DNA of 64,000 bases. Origin: Firm-04 sp045600205. Its GTDB lineage: Bacteria; Bacillota; Clostridia; Oscillospirales; Ruminococcaceae. Below the pieces are notes generated by a model. The model had not been told where the DNA came from, did no database searches, and saw only the letters and a list, made by a program, of their open reading frames with translations. The stretch lies in NCBI GenBank assembly GCA_045600205.1, contig JAZRXM010000001.1, forward strand, positions 62,001-126,000. Reading direction: 5' to 3'. Both the position numbers and the translations under genes were made by a program. Below, piece by piece: positions 34,372 through 43,079 of this stretch; the stretch's first letter is position 1, and each line of letters starts with the position of its first letter.

Positions 34372-34917
34372 ATGAAAAAGAAAGGTTTTACTCTTATTGA
34401 GCTGATCGTTGTTATCGCAATCATCGGCGTTCTGGCAGCTATCCTGGTTCCCGCAATGCTGGGTTACATCAAGAAGTCCAAGATCACTTCTGCTAACTCC
34501 GCTGCAAAGTCCATCTACACCGCTTCTCAGTCCGCTCTGACTGATATCGATGCTGAGGACAAATGGGATCTGACTAAATTTACTGGTTCTACAGCAAATA
34601 CGTTTCAGTTTGTTGATTCTACTACCAGTAAACTTGCTTGGCCGGCCAGCAAACCTGCTGCCGCTGCTGATGCAGCTACAGATACTCAGAATATTTTTGG
34701 CTACAAGGTTTACACCTACTTCTCTGATATCAACAAGCTGAGTGGAGTTGCTATTCAAGTTAAGCAGATGAACACTGTTGCTGTTGGCGTTATTGACAAG
34801 GCTGGTTATCCGGGCTGTGCTCCGACTCAGTTCTCTGTTGATGACTATGATAAGGATGCTGTTCCTTACGACATTTCCAAGGTTTGCAACTATGGTGCAA
34901 CTGGTAGCTTGACCTGA
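34372..34917 (+). CDS. pilA: major type IV pilin
   Basis: A 181-residue prepilin. The short basic leader MKKKG is cut before FTLIELIVVIAIIG, followed by a classic pilin helix. The mature body is small, with the length expected for a major subunit. It has the strongest promoter of the pilus region. The start follows GAGGAGGTTTTTTATC. Its N-terminal 40 residues are nearly the same as those of the second pilin at 35016, so the two arose by duplication and then diverged in the outer domain. Confidence 0.93.
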   Translation: MKKKGFTLIELIVVIAIIGVLAAILVPAMLGYIKKSKITSANSAAKSIYTASQSALTDIDAEDKWDLTKFTGSTANTFQFVDSTTSKLAWPASKPAAAADAATDTQNIFGYKVYTYFSDINKLSGVAIQVKQMNTVAVGVIDKAGYPGCAPTQFSVDDYDKDAVPYDISKVCNYGATGSLT

Positions 34918-34953
34918 TCAGTATTGATTCTGATTAATTTGACAAGTAAATTT

Positions 34954-34981
34954 GAAATGCCCCCAATTTTGGGGGCATTTC
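34954..34981 (+). terminator. terminator or attenuator between the two pilin genes
   Basis: A perfect 11-bp stem, gaaatgccccc with gggggcatttc, and a 6-nt loop, followed by GTTTACTT. Partial read-through would give a lower dose of the second pilin. Confidence 0.75.
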
Positions 34982-35015
34982 GTTTACTTAGATTATGTTA
35001 AAGAAGGGAACTTGA

Positions 35016-35543
35016 ATGAAAAGAAAAGGTTTTACACTCATCGAACTCATCGTCGTAATCGCAATCATCGGTATCCTGGCAGCGATTCTTGTTCCTGCAA
35101 TGCTTGGCTATATTTCAAAAGCCAGAATTATGTCAGCAAATTCTGCTGCGGAGGAAGTCAACAAAGCAATTATAATTGCAGGCACCGAAATGATGCAAAA
35201 TGACTTTGAAGTTCAGAACCTGAGCGACAGCTTCACCGTTTCAGGTGCGGATTTCGAAAACTATAAAAATGTGCAGATTTCCTCGTTGGACAAAACGGAT
35301 GTGGAAGACATGAAAAAAGCCGTCATGCACGAGGTTTATGTATATTTTCAGGAAGTGACAAAACTTGATTCCGTATCCATTTCGGTTCAGGGAAGCAGCG
35401 TCATGGGCGTTGGTGTCATGCGAAATGCTTACCCCGGTTCTTTCCCGATTGCTATCGCTCCTGAAGATTATAAGGACGAGAAAAATAAGGGCAAATGGGA
35501 TTCGGAATTGGCTCTGGATTACGCCCTCGGAAATATCATTTAA
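35016..35543 (+). CDS. second type IV pilin
   Basis: A 175-residue prepilin with leader MKRKG and cleavage before FTLIELIVVIAIIG. The N-terminal helix is almost identical to the pilin at 34372, but the C-terminal domain has a different sequence. The start follows AAGAAGGGAAC. No separate promoter was seen in the 98-bp gap, so expression may depend on read-through of the hairpin at 34954-34981. It could be a minor component of the same fibre or an alternative major subunit. Confidence 0.9.
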   Translation: MKRKGFTLIELIVVIAIIGILAAILVPAMLGYISKARIMSANSAAEEVNKAIIIAGTEMMQNDFEVQNLSDSFTVSGADFENYKNVQISSLDKTDVEDMKKAVMHEVYVYFQEVTKLDSVSISVQGSSVMGVGVMRNAYPGSFPIAIAPEDYKDEKNKGKWDSELALDYALGNII

Positions 35544-35616
35544 TGCCGATAACGGCACAGAAAAAGTGAGTGAAGAACCGCCTTTGCAGATGCAAGGGCG
35601 GTTTGCGTTATGAAAT

Positions 35617-35650
35617 AAAATCTCCGACCCGTGAAAAGGTCGGAGATTTT
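35617..35650. terminator. bidirectional terminator between pilin 2 and cellulase
   Basis: A 13-bp stem, aaaatctccgacc with its complement, flanked by A and T runs so that both strands give a hairpin plus U-run. A second hairpin, aaccgcc/gggcggtt, precedes it at 35576-35603. Confidence 0.9.
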
Positions 35651-35662
35651 TGTATTGTGGAA

Positions 35663-37471
35663 TTATGTGTTCGGGTCGAGGTCATCGATCAAACGTGCAA
35701 TGTATTTCAGAATTGCGGCAACATCGTCAAAGGTGAGCGTCTTGTTGCCAAGCACTGCGGCGTTTGAAAGTCCCTGTTTGGTTGTAGTGACTGCGTCCTC
35801 GTTGACATAGCGGGAGAGCAGAACAACGTCAGCGATTGCGACCTTACCGTTGCAGTCCACATCGCCCCAGAGGGTAGCGGTGAGAGCCGGCTCGGTGGTG
35901 AGATTTGCGGTAGTCGTGGTTGTTGCATTTACGGTGGTTGTGGTAGCTTTTACGGTCGTGGTGACCTTGGGCGTACCGGTTACAACAGGCTGGGTGTTAC
36001 CCTCATTGCCGCTGGATTTTTTGCCGCCGTCGAGGTTGCTGCCCTCAGTATTTGAGTACTTGGAATAGAACTCGGAGAGCGAGATACCGTTTTTACCAAG
36101 AGCGACCTGATGGTCCAGACCGATGTACTTGCCGCTGGACGAGGTCTGCCAGAGGGCTTCCTCAAACAGTTTGTACTTCGGTTCGTTCCAGACGATGGTC
36201 GTACCGGAACCCTGCATGAACTGGAGGGAATCCCAAAGTCCGCCGGTATCGCCGGAGTTGGTATTCAGGCACCAGAAAGTGTGGTTGATATGGTGTTTGA
36301 TCATATAGTCGCGCAGGAGTGTCATCCATTTCTGGTTTTCGGCGCCGTCCATATGACCGCCCCATTCGCCGATGAGCTCGGGTGCGATTTCTTCGGCGTT
36401 GATGTATGCCCAGGTATCATACCAGTAATCATCGAGGAGTGTCTGCTCGTTGAAGTTCTTATCGAACCAGGTCTGAGCGTAAACGGAAGGACCGTAGTCG
36501 TGTGGGGAGTAAACGATCTGACTTGTGCCGTGTTCGGGCTTGATCGGGTACTCTCTTGCGCCGCGGAAGTTGCCGCCCCACCATGCGCCGATATACGGAG
36601 AATTATCGCGGCGATCGGGCATACCCCAGTAGTCGCCTTCCATGGCACCGCTCATGGACTGCTCAACGCCTTCAATGAGAATCAGAGCATTCGGGTTGAC
36701 ATCGAGAATGGCATCTGCACATTTGGTTGCGGCATATGCCCAGTTGTTCTCGTCGGTAGAACCGTCCCATTTTGCAGCGGCGGTACCTTCAGGGCCCTTG
36801 CCGTGCGGCTCATTTTTGAGGTCGTAGGCGAGCAAAGTGTCATCGTTCTTGTACTTATCCGCGAGCCACACCAGGCTGTCGATCCAGACCTTTGTGGTGA
36901 CGCCTGCTTTGCCGTACCAGAGGTTGTAGTTGTGACCGGAGTTATCGGTGTGCGGGCTATGGATGTCGATAAACGCCTTGATGCCGTACTTTTTGCATTT
37001 TCCCATCATAATGTCGAAGATTTCCATAGAATTCTTCACAGTGCCGTCCTCATTACAGCAGTCCACGTTGATGGAGAATGCGGGGTCGTTGTTTGCGGAG
37101 AAGCTTTGGACAGGGTTTGGTTTGCCGTTCATCCACGATACAATGAGTTCCGTGGAGATCGGGAAGCGGATGATGTTGATGCCGCGGTCAGCGATTTGCT
37201 GGAGGACATCGTCCATATCCGCGCTCCAGAGGTAGTGCGGGACAGCCTCGTTACAGTTCAGACCGAACCAGTTTGCGCCGGTCAGCCAGACCTCGTTGCC
37301 ATCCTTGTCGTAAAGGCGGCTGCCTTTTGCGTGGAGCCAGTCATCGTTGCCGTCATCGGCAGCGGAAGCGGTCGTGCCGTAATCCGGCAGATTACCGTTC
37401 ATCAGCGAGGCTGTTGCGCTGACGGAGAGGACTGCCGCCATACCGAGCGACAGCAGGTGTTTGGTTTTCAT
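35663..37471 (-). CDS. secreted GH5 cellulase with dockerin module
   Basis: A 602-residue endoglucanase-type glycoside hydrolase. A signal peptide (cleavage near ASA, residue 38) leads into a GH5 TIM barrel with the acid/base Glu in DLKNEPHG (E221) and the nucleophile in ELIGEWGGH (E369). A Thr-rich linker (about 500-530) joins a C-terminal dockerin (about 535-600) that would dock it to a cohesin scaffold on the cell surface. The first dockerin half, GDVDCNGKVAIADVVLL, looks calcium-binding. The second half (AAVLGNKTLTFDDVAAIL) has lost most acidic ligands. It lies downstream of an SseB-like gene and may be read from the same promoter. Confidence 0.95.
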   Translation of the reverse strand: MKTKHLLSLGMAAVLSVSATASLMNGNLPDYGTTASAADDGNDDWLHAKGSRLYDKDGNEVWLTGANWFGLNCNEAVPHYLWSADMDDVLQQIADRGINIIRFPISTELIVSWMNGKPNPVQSFSANNDPAFSINVDCCNEDGTVKNSMEIFDIMMGKCKKYGIKAFIDIHSPHTDNSGHNYNLWYGKAGVTTKVWIDSLVWLADKYKNDDTLLAYDLKNEPHGKGPEGTAAAKWDGSTDENNWAYAATKCADAILDVNPNALILIEGVEQSMSGAMEGDYWGMPDRRDNSPYIGAWWGGNFRGAREYPIKPEHGTSQIVYSPHDYGPSVYAQTWFDKNFNEQTLLDDYWYDTWAYINAEEIAPELIGEWGGHMDGAENQKWMTLLRDYMIKHHINHTFWCLNTNSGDTGGLWDSLQFMQGSGTTIVWNEPKYKLFEEALWQTSSSGKYIGLDHQVALGKNGISLSEFYSKYSNTEGSNLDGGKKSSGNEGNTQPVVTGTPKVTTTVKATTTTVNATTTTTANLTTEPALTATLWGDVDCNGKVAIADVVLLSRYVNEDAVTTTKQGLSNAAVLGNKTLTFDDVAAILKYIARLIDDLDPNT

Positions 37472-37579
37472 ATGAAATTACCCCCTTCAAGAAGTGTTCT
37501 GCCTAGGTACATTGGCAGAAATTGCAAACGCAGAGCAAAGTGGTACAGCTTTGCGGAGCGTAGGAACCAAAGGATAAAA

Positions 37580-38548
37580 TCAGAAGATGCCGAAACGTTT
37601 TTTCTCGTAGAAGGGTTTTTCAGATTCAACGATTTGTTTTGCGCGGATATTGCTTGCAGCGACGCATTCGAAGGGCAGGTCAGAGTAATCGGCGCACTCG
37701 GTAGAGATGGTGTTGCCGATTTCGGTGAGGTCTGCGGATTCGTCAGCTTCCAATGCGATCAGCAGGTAGTTTTCGCCGCTTTCGGATGCTTTTCCGATGT
37801 AGGCTTTTTTGACAGCCTTGCATTTTTTCAGGCAGCCCTTGACTGCGCCGAGCAGGTCATCGGTGATGACTTCCTTTTCAGGCTCAGCGTTTTCGTCGTT
37901 TTTCTGTGCTTCGAGCTTTTCCATTGCCTGACGGATCGCAGCCTGATTTTCCTCGCGGGTGCCGGAAGCAACGCCGAGGGAATTGGTAACGTGCTTGGAT
38001 TCCATCTGCTTCTGGATGGTTGCAGCAACGGCATCGAGGTCGCCGTTTGCGTCGCCGATCATGATGACCTGACGGCGGATCAGGCAGAGGTTGCTGCCAA
38101 ACGGGTTGATGACGACACCGAAGATTGCCTCATTATTCTTGACAAAGCGATAGAGATCCATGAATCCCATGACAGCGACCTGGAAATGTTCGCCGGGCTT
38201 ACGGTTTTTGCGCAGCTCGATCTCGTCGGTGAATGCGGGCATAAACTTGTCGCCGTTGGGATTGGTCATCATCTGGAATGCGATGCGGGTCGGAACAGGC
38301 TCACCATCGGGAGTCTGTGTGACAGGGCGTTCGATCAACGCAGGGATGAGGTATTTTGCGTCGATTGCAGCTTGCAGGAAAGCACGTTCATGTTCGGTGT
38401 TGGTGAGGTCTACCTTAAAGGTAGCCATTGCATCGACCAGAACGGGGTTGGTGATATGGGGATTGGGTTGCATCTGCGCATCAGGCTGAGCGTTCTGCTG
38501 CTCAGGCTGCTGCTGATTTCCTTCTTCGGGCAGATTATTTTCAGGCAT
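37580..38548 (-). CDS. SseB-like protein
   Basis: A 322-residue protein. A Gln/Pro/Asn-rich N-terminus of about 35 residues is followed by an SseB N-terminal-type domain (FLQAAIDAKYLIPALIE to about residue 160) and an SseB C-terminal-type domain (about 235-305). SseB was named from enhanced serine sensitivity in E. coli; its biochemical role is not established. It opens a likely two-gene unit with the cellulase at 35663, an unexpected pairing that may only reflect tandem position. Confidence 0.72.
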   Translation of the reverse strand: MPENNLPEEGNQQQPEQQNAQPDAQMQPNPHITNPVLVDAMATFKVDLTNTEHERAFLQAAIDAKYLIPALIERPVTQTPDGEPVPTRIAFQMMTNPNGDKFMPAFTDEIELRKNRKPGEHFQVAVMGFMDLYRFVKNNEAIFGVVINPFGSNLCLIRRQVIMIGDANGDLDAVAATIQKQMESKHVTNSLGVASGTREENQAAIRQAMEKLEAQKNDENAEPEKEVITDDLLGAVKGCLKKCKAVKKAYIGKASESGENYLLIALEADESADLTEIGNTISTECADYSDLPFECVAASNIRAKQIVESEKPFYEKKRFGIF

Positions 38549-38636
38549 TGAGAAGTCCTCCGTTTTCAGTGTATTTTGTAGTATTTGAAGTCCGTATGCA
38601 AAATTTCAGCATATAAACTTCAAGGTGTACACATTT

Positions 38637-38665
38637 ATTGTACCATAGTTCCGCTAAAAATGCAA
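38637..38665 (-). promoter_or_regulatory. promoter for the sseB-like gene and possibly the cellulase
   Basis: TTGCAT, 17 bp, TACAAT on the minus strand. It is the only good promoter found upstream of the cellulase. Confidence 0.7.
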
Positions 38666-38690
38666 GGGCTTTTGCAGAATTCCTCAGAAA

Positions 38691-38732
38691 AGAATGCGGC
38701 ATACACCGCAAAGTACGATGATGCCGCATTCT
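38691..38732 (-). terminator. terminator after tsaB
   Basis: A 12-bp stem, agaatgcggcat with atgccgcattct. On the minus strand it is followed by TTCTG after a T pair. It lies 5 bp beyond the tsaB stop. Confidence 0.75.
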
Positions 38733-38736
38733 GATA

Positions 38737-39378
38737 TTATCCGATTTTGACTTCCTGAAGGTAATGTACAGTGAGATCAGCAGGGGAGATGGGTTCTTTG
38801 GTCATTGCCGCCATGCAGATGCCGCACGCCGACTGATTGCAGAGGTGCATCGGCGCGGGGACGATGTTTTCGCCGTTTAAGAGGAAAATGCCGTCACCAA
38901 TGACCGTGACTTTGTCGCCGTATGCGGCGAGCTGTGCGGAAATTTCGTCTGCGGGGAGGACCTTGTCCTCGGTCAGTCTTGTGATATGGATGCCGTCGCT
39001 TTCGAAAAAGGCGCAGTAGCAGAGCTGCTGTCTGGCGGTCAGGCAGGCGCAGAGGACGCCTCTTGTGCCGCAGAGGTTGTATGCAAGACCCTCCAGTGTG
39101 GAAACGCCGACGCAGTCTTTCTTTTGCGCAAATGCCATAGACTGCATCGCGGCAATGCCGATGCGCAGACCCGTATAGGATCCCGGTCCGACTGCGACGG
39201 CGTAAATATCAATGTCATCGACGGTTTTGCCGCAGTCTGCGAGCAGTTCTTTCACCATTGGCAGCAAGATCTGCGAGTGAGCGCGGGCGGTATAGATCAT
39301 GCGGGAACCGAGCAGTACGCCATTGTGGGCGAGCGCGGCGGAGGCGGTTTTTCCTGAGGTATCAACCGACAAAATCAT
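38737..39378 (-). CDS. tsaB: t6A biosynthesis protein TsaB
   Basis: A 213-residue ASKHA-fold partner of TsaD in making N6-threonylcarbamoyl adenosine in tRNA. The start MILSVDTSG and the motif VGPGSYTGLRIG are typical. I chose this ATG after GGAGAGGAGC; the longer frame upstream runs through the tsaE sequence. It overlaps tsaE by 17 bp, a common arrangement. TsaD is not in this window. Confidence 0.93.
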   Translation of the reverse strand: MILSVDTSGKTASAALAHNGVLLGSRMIYTARAHSQILLPMVKELLADCGKTVDDIDIYAVAVGPGSYTGLRIGIAAMQSMAFAQKKDCVGVSTLEGLAYNLCGTRGVLCACLTARQQLCYCAFFESDGIHITRLTEDKVLPADEISAQLAAYGDKVTVIGDGIFLLNGENIVPAPMHLCNQSACGICMAAMTKEPISPADLTVHYLQEVKIG

Positions 39379-39808
39379 GCAGAAGCTCCTCTCCTGTAAC
39401 AGTAATGGTGCGGGGCGCATCGCCCATGCCGTCAATGCGGATCTCGATGCGCTGTTTGGGCAAAGCATCCACGATGTTTTCAGCCCATTCAATGACAAAC
39501 ACGGAATCTTCGAGGGGATAGTCCCAGAAGCCTGTGGTTTCGAGGGCATCCTCGGAGGTCACGCGGTACATATCGAAGTGGTAGAGGGAAGTGCAGCGGT
39601 CGCCGTGGTACTCGTTGACGAGTGCAAAGGTAGGGGAACTGACAACATCGGGCAGTCCCATTCCTTTGGCAAGACCGTGGGTAAAGGTGGTTTTACCTGC
39701 GCCCAGCCCGCCGAAAAAGGCGATGCAGGTATTGGGGCGCAAAGCCCTGCCGATGCGTTCTGCGAAGGCTTGGGTGGCGGCAGGGGAATCGGAAGTGAAA
39801 GAAATCAT
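39362..39808 (-). CDS. tsaE: t6A biosynthesis ATPase TsaE
   Basis: A 148-residue P-loop protein with Walker A GGLGAGKTT and the family motifs SSPTFALVNEY and YHFDMYR. It drives turnover of the TsaB-TsaD complex. It is the first gene of the tsaE-tsaB pair, with its own promoter at 39874-39902. mtaB, which acts on the t6A product, lies 25 kb away. Confidence 0.94.
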   Translation of the reverse strand: MISFTSDSPAATQAFAERIGRALRPNTCIAFFGGLGAGKTTFTHGLAKGMGLPDVVSSPTFALVNEYHGDRCTSLYHFDMYRVTSEDALETTGFWDYPLEDSVFVIEWAENIVDALPKQRIEIRIDGMGDAPRTITVTGEELLHDFVG

Positions 39809-39873
39809 GTTTTCTCCTCACAAAAATACGTTGAAATGGAATGCAAAGGGATGCGGAACACGGAAACAATTAT

Positions 39874-39902
39874 ATTATACCACACTCCGCGCAAAAACGC
39901 AA
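39874..39902 (-). promoter_or_regulatory. promoter for tsaE-tsaB
   Basis: TTGCGT, 17 bp, TATAAT on the minus strand, just beyond the recQ stop codon. Leader about 60 nt. Confidence 0.75.
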
Positions 39903-39904
39903 GG

Positions 39905-41743
39905 CTAATCGCGGCTTTCGTATTCGCGCAGAGCGGTCAGAAAGGCGTCGCCGTACTTATCGAGTTTATATTTTCCCACACCGGATACTGCCAGCAGGGC
40001 ATCCTCATCGGTTGGGCGTTTGATGCACATATCCCGCAGGGTAGCATCTGAAAATACGATGTATGCGGGCACAAATTCCTTTGCCGCGAGCTTTTCGCGT
40101 ACTTTTCGTAAAATCCGGAACAGTTCCTCGTCCAAGCCGTAATCAGGCATTGCGGCGAGTTTTTGCATTCGCTTGGTTTGACGCAGGTCTTCTTTTGGCA
40201 GCTGCATGATGACTTTTTCCTGTCCGCGCAAAACGGCATTTGCCTTAGGGGTCAGGTGGAGTGCCTGAAATTCCTGCATGGAAAGGAAGCCGCGGGAGAG
40301 CAGGATTTCGACCATATGCTGAATCTGTTTGCGGTCGGTATGTTTCATCAGCCCGTAGGTGGAAAGGGTCTGGTAGTTGTTTTCCACCACCTGTTTGACG
40401 TCCTTGCCGCAGAGGATGTAGGCAATCAGGCGGGAAGTGCCTGCCCTGCCGCGCTGTGCCAGACGATAGACGCAGGAGAGAATTTTCTGTGCTTCTATGG
40501 TGACGTCAATGGTTTCGGTTTCGGTCAGGCAGGAACCGCAGTTGCCGCAGAATCCCGCGGATTCCTCGCCGAAATAGGCGAGAATAAAGTGGCGCAGGCA
40601 GTCGGTGAGGTTGCAGTACTGCACCATGGCATTGAGCCGTTCACGGTCTTTTTTCCGTATTTCCTCGCGCTGTTCCGAGGTGATGATATCGTTTTCGCTG
40701 TCGCCCTCGATAAAGAGCAGATTGGTGCGGATATCCGCTTTATTGTAGAGCAGGACGCATTCTGCGGGCATACCGTCGCGCCCCGCACGCCCAGCCTCCT
40801 GATAGTATGCTTCCATACTTTTGGGCATATTATAATGCACCACAAAGGATACGTTTGACTTGTCGATGCCCATGCCGAATGCGTTTGTTGCGGTGATAAT
40901 GGGGCATTCATCGCGGAGAAACGCCTCCTGATTACGGGTGCGCTCCTCGGGGGAAAGTCCTGCGTGATATCTGGTGGCTTGATAGCCGTCTGCACAGAGT
41001 TTTGCACAGATTTCCTCGGTCAGGCGGCGGGAAATGCAGTATATGATGCCGCTTTTGCCATTGTTCCGTGCCAATACTTCGAGCAACGCCTCGTATTTTT
41101 TCGATGCGGCAGGTCGTTCCACGATCCAGCGGAGGTTTTCTCTGTCAAATCCCGTGACGATTTCGAGCGGGTTTTGCAGTTTTAGCAGTCTGCGGATATC
41201 TGCGCGGACAGAATCGGTTGCGGTGGCGGTAAAGGCGGCAACCACAGGTCTGCGCGGCAGCAAATCGAGAAACTGCGCGATTTGCAGATAGCTCGGGCGG
41301 AAATCCTGACCCCATTGCGAAAGGCAGTGTGCTTCATCCACGGCGACCATGGCAATTGCAACGGAATCGGTCAGTGCGAGAAACGCATCGGTGAGGAGCC
41401 GTTCCGGTGCGGCATAGAGCATTTTGATTTCGCCGCTGCGGACGGCATCCAGAACGGAAAAGAACTCGCTTTGGGACATACCGCTGTGCAGACAGGCGGC
41501 AGGCATACCCGCATCCTTGAGGGCGGTGACCTGATCCTGCATCAGTGAAATCAGCGGAGATACGACAATAGTGATGCCGCAGAGCAGCATGGCGGGTACT
41601 TGGTAGCAGATGGATTTTCCTGCACCTGTGGGCATAATGCCGAGGACATCGCCGCCGGTGAGGATGTGGTCGATGAGCTGCTCCTGCCCCGTGCGAAAAC
41701 GTGTATATCCGAAATATTCTTTTAATACGGAATATTTGTCCAA
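39905..41743 (-). CDS. recQ: ATP-dependent DNA helicase RecQ
   Basis: A 612-residue 3'-5' helicase for recombination and repair. It has helicase motifs I (MPTGAGKS), II (DEAH in VAVDEAHCLSQWG), III (AFTATA) and VI (QEAGRAGRDG), the RecQ zinc site (cysteines in CLRHFILAYF, then CGNCGSC), the winged-helix region, and an HRDC domain (about residues 530-605). Length and order match canonical bacterial RecQ. Confidence 0.96.
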   Translation of the reverse strand: MDKYSVLKEYFGYTRFRTGQEQLIDHILTGGDVLGIMPTGAGKSICYQVPAMLLCGITIVVSPLISLMQDQVTALKDAGMPAACLHSGMSQSEFFSVLDAVRSGEIKMLYAAPERLLTDAFLALTDSVAIAMVAVDEAHCLSQWGQDFRPSYLQIAQFLDLLPRRPVVAAFTATATDSVRADIRRLLKLQNPLEIVTGFDRENLRWIVERPAASKKYEALLEVLARNNGKSGIIYCISRRLTEEICAKLCADGYQATRYHAGLSPEERTRNQEAFLRDECPIITATNAFGMGIDKSNVSFVVHYNMPKSMEAYYQEAGRAGRDGMPAECVLLYNKADIRTNLLFIEGDSENDIITSEQREEIRKKDRERLNAMVQYCNLTDCLRHFILAYFGEESAGFCGNCGSCLTETETIDVTIEAQKILSCVYRLAQRGRAGTSRLIAYILCGKDVKQVVENNYQTLSTYGLMKHTDRKQIQHMVEILLSRGFLSMQEFQALHLTPKANAVLRGQEKVIMQLPKEDLRQTKRMQKLAAMPDYGLDEELFRILRKVREKLAAKEFVPAYIVFSDATLRDMCIKRPTDEDALLAVSGVGKYKLDKYGDAFLTALREYESRD

Positions 41744-41768
41744 CCTGATTCATTCCTTTTCGCGTGAA

Positions 41769-41806
41769 TAAAAAACGTCTGCGGGTGCGCAAAACACCCA
41801 CAGACG
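41769..41806 (-). terminator. terminator after the dockerin peptidase gene
   Basis: A near-perfect 12-bp stem, cgtctgtgggtg with cacccgcagacg on the minus strand, followed by TTTTTTATT. It lies between the peptidase stop and recQ. Confidence 0.85.
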
Positions 41807-41808
41807 AT

Positions 41809-41837
41809 ATTGTAACACAAAACGGGAAAGATTTCAA
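41809..41837 (-). promoter_or_regulatory. possible recQ promoter overlapping the terminator
   Basis: TTGAAA, 17 bp, TACAAT on the minus strand. Transcripts would start at about 41802, at the foot of the terminator hairpin, before reaching recQ. Confidence 0.45.
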
Positions 41838-41840
41838 GCA

Positions 41841-43079
41841 TCAGCCGATAATTTCTGCCCAAATGACCTGTGCATCGTCATCATTTTCGAGGAGCGATTT
41901 CTCGGAATAGAAGCGCAGCATATCGGTCGCATCGGTCGGGTCCACAACACCGTTGTTGTCCACATCGCAGAGCAAACGCTGGTTCTCCGACAGGGAAGAA
42001 GGTGTATCGAGCATACTGTCAGCGTAATCAGAAAGTGCTATGATCGCATCCTGCGGCGTAACGGTGCCGTCGCCGTCCGCATCGCCGAGCTGTTCCCAGC
42101 CAACGGCGTTGACGTTTACATCGAAGGTATGTACGCTGCTGCGGTCTGTTGCGGTGATGGTGACCTTACCGCTTTCGTGTATGCTTACGCTGCCGAGTTT
42201 ATCCACGGAAGCGATTCTTTCATCGCTGCTGACCCATTCGAAGCCTTCTGTTGCATCCAGCAGGGTAATGCCGCATTCGATGCGGTGCAGTTCGACAGAA
42301 TGGTTTTCGTAGCGGATTTCATCGGGAATGGTAAAATCGTAGCAAAGACAGAATTCCGTGAGGTATACGCTGTCAAGGGGCTGAACCACATGGGAAACGT
42401 AGCGGTTTTTGCCGGCGAGGAAAATGCGGTTGAATTCGTCCCAGCTGACCGTGACGGAGCGGATCTCGCCATGATTCTGGGCGTTGCCCTCCTGTACGGT
42501 CACGCCGTCCTCGTCGTAGCCGAGAATGAGGAGCGAATGTCCGTAGCTGCCGTTATAGGTGCCGTCAATATTGGCGGTGGTGCGCATATACGCGCCGGGC
42601 ATGACACGGCATTCGAGGAATTGACGGAAACTTGCTTCCGGAGTAGCACCCATAACGCAGCAAAGTTTCTTATAGCTGATGCCGAAATCCTTGGTTGTCT
42701 GCGCGCCGTGCAGCGGCAGCTCGTCAAACAGATGTGCAAAAGCACCCTGCGCGTAGATGTAGCACTGCCAGCCGTAGGTTTTGATTTTTCCTGCGCTGAC
42801 GTAGTAGGAGTGGTCGATATCCATGCAGGTATCGAGCGGCAGGGATGCGGCTTCTTCGAGTGCGCCATCCAGATACAGGTTGACGTCGCCGGCCCATGTT
42901 TCGGCGATTTTCTCTGTCAGAGCCTCTGAGTGCAGGTAAGAAACGCCCTCAGCGGCGCAAAGCGCATCGGCGGCTACCGAAACGGAAGCAGTCGGTACAA
43001 TGCAGAGTGCAGCGGTGGTGCAGGATGCACTGATGGCAATAGCGGCAAGTCGATTCAAAAACATAGAAATACGGCTCAT
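41841..43079 (-). CDS. secreted dockerin protein with papain-like cysteine peptidase features
   Basis: A 412-residue secreted protein. A signal peptide (about 1-38) is followed by a domain with a likely catalytic Cys in GWQCYIYAQ (C106, with Gln beside it as in papain folds) and a His in GSYGHSLLILGY (H181). A short Ig-like domain (about 265-335, VSSDERIASVDKLGSVSI) comes next. A C-terminal dockerin has two good calcium loops (GDADGDGTVTPQDAII, CDVDNNGVVDPTDATD). This is probably a peptidase or amidase carried on the cellulosome. I start at MSRISMF after AAAGGGGG. Family assignment of the catalytic domain is inference. Confidence 0.78.
   Translation of the reverse strand: MSRISMFLNRLAAIAISASCTTAALCIVPTASVSVAADALCAAEGVSYLHSEALTEKIAETWAGDVNLYLDGALEEAASLPLDTCMDIDHSYYVSAGKIKTYGWQCYIYAQGAFAHLFDELPLHGAQTTKDFGISYKKLCCVMGATPEASFRQFLECRVMPGAYMRTTANIDGTYNGSYGHSLLILGYDEDGVTVQEGNAQNHGEIRSVTVSWDEFNRIFLAGKNRYVSHVVQPLDSVYLTEFCLCYDFTIPDEIRYENHSVELHRIECGITLLDATEGFEWVSSDERIASVDKLGSVSIHESGKVTITATDRSSVHTFDVNVNAVGWEQLGDADGDGTVTPQDAIIALSDYADSMLDTPSSLSENQRLLCDVDNNGVVDPTDATDMLRFYSEKSLLENDDDAQVIWAEIIG

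Noticed and set aside
36110..38551. 813-codon plus-strand frame opposite the cellulase and SseB-like genes
   Set aside because: It covers two well-supported minus-strand genes and lacks a ribosome site.
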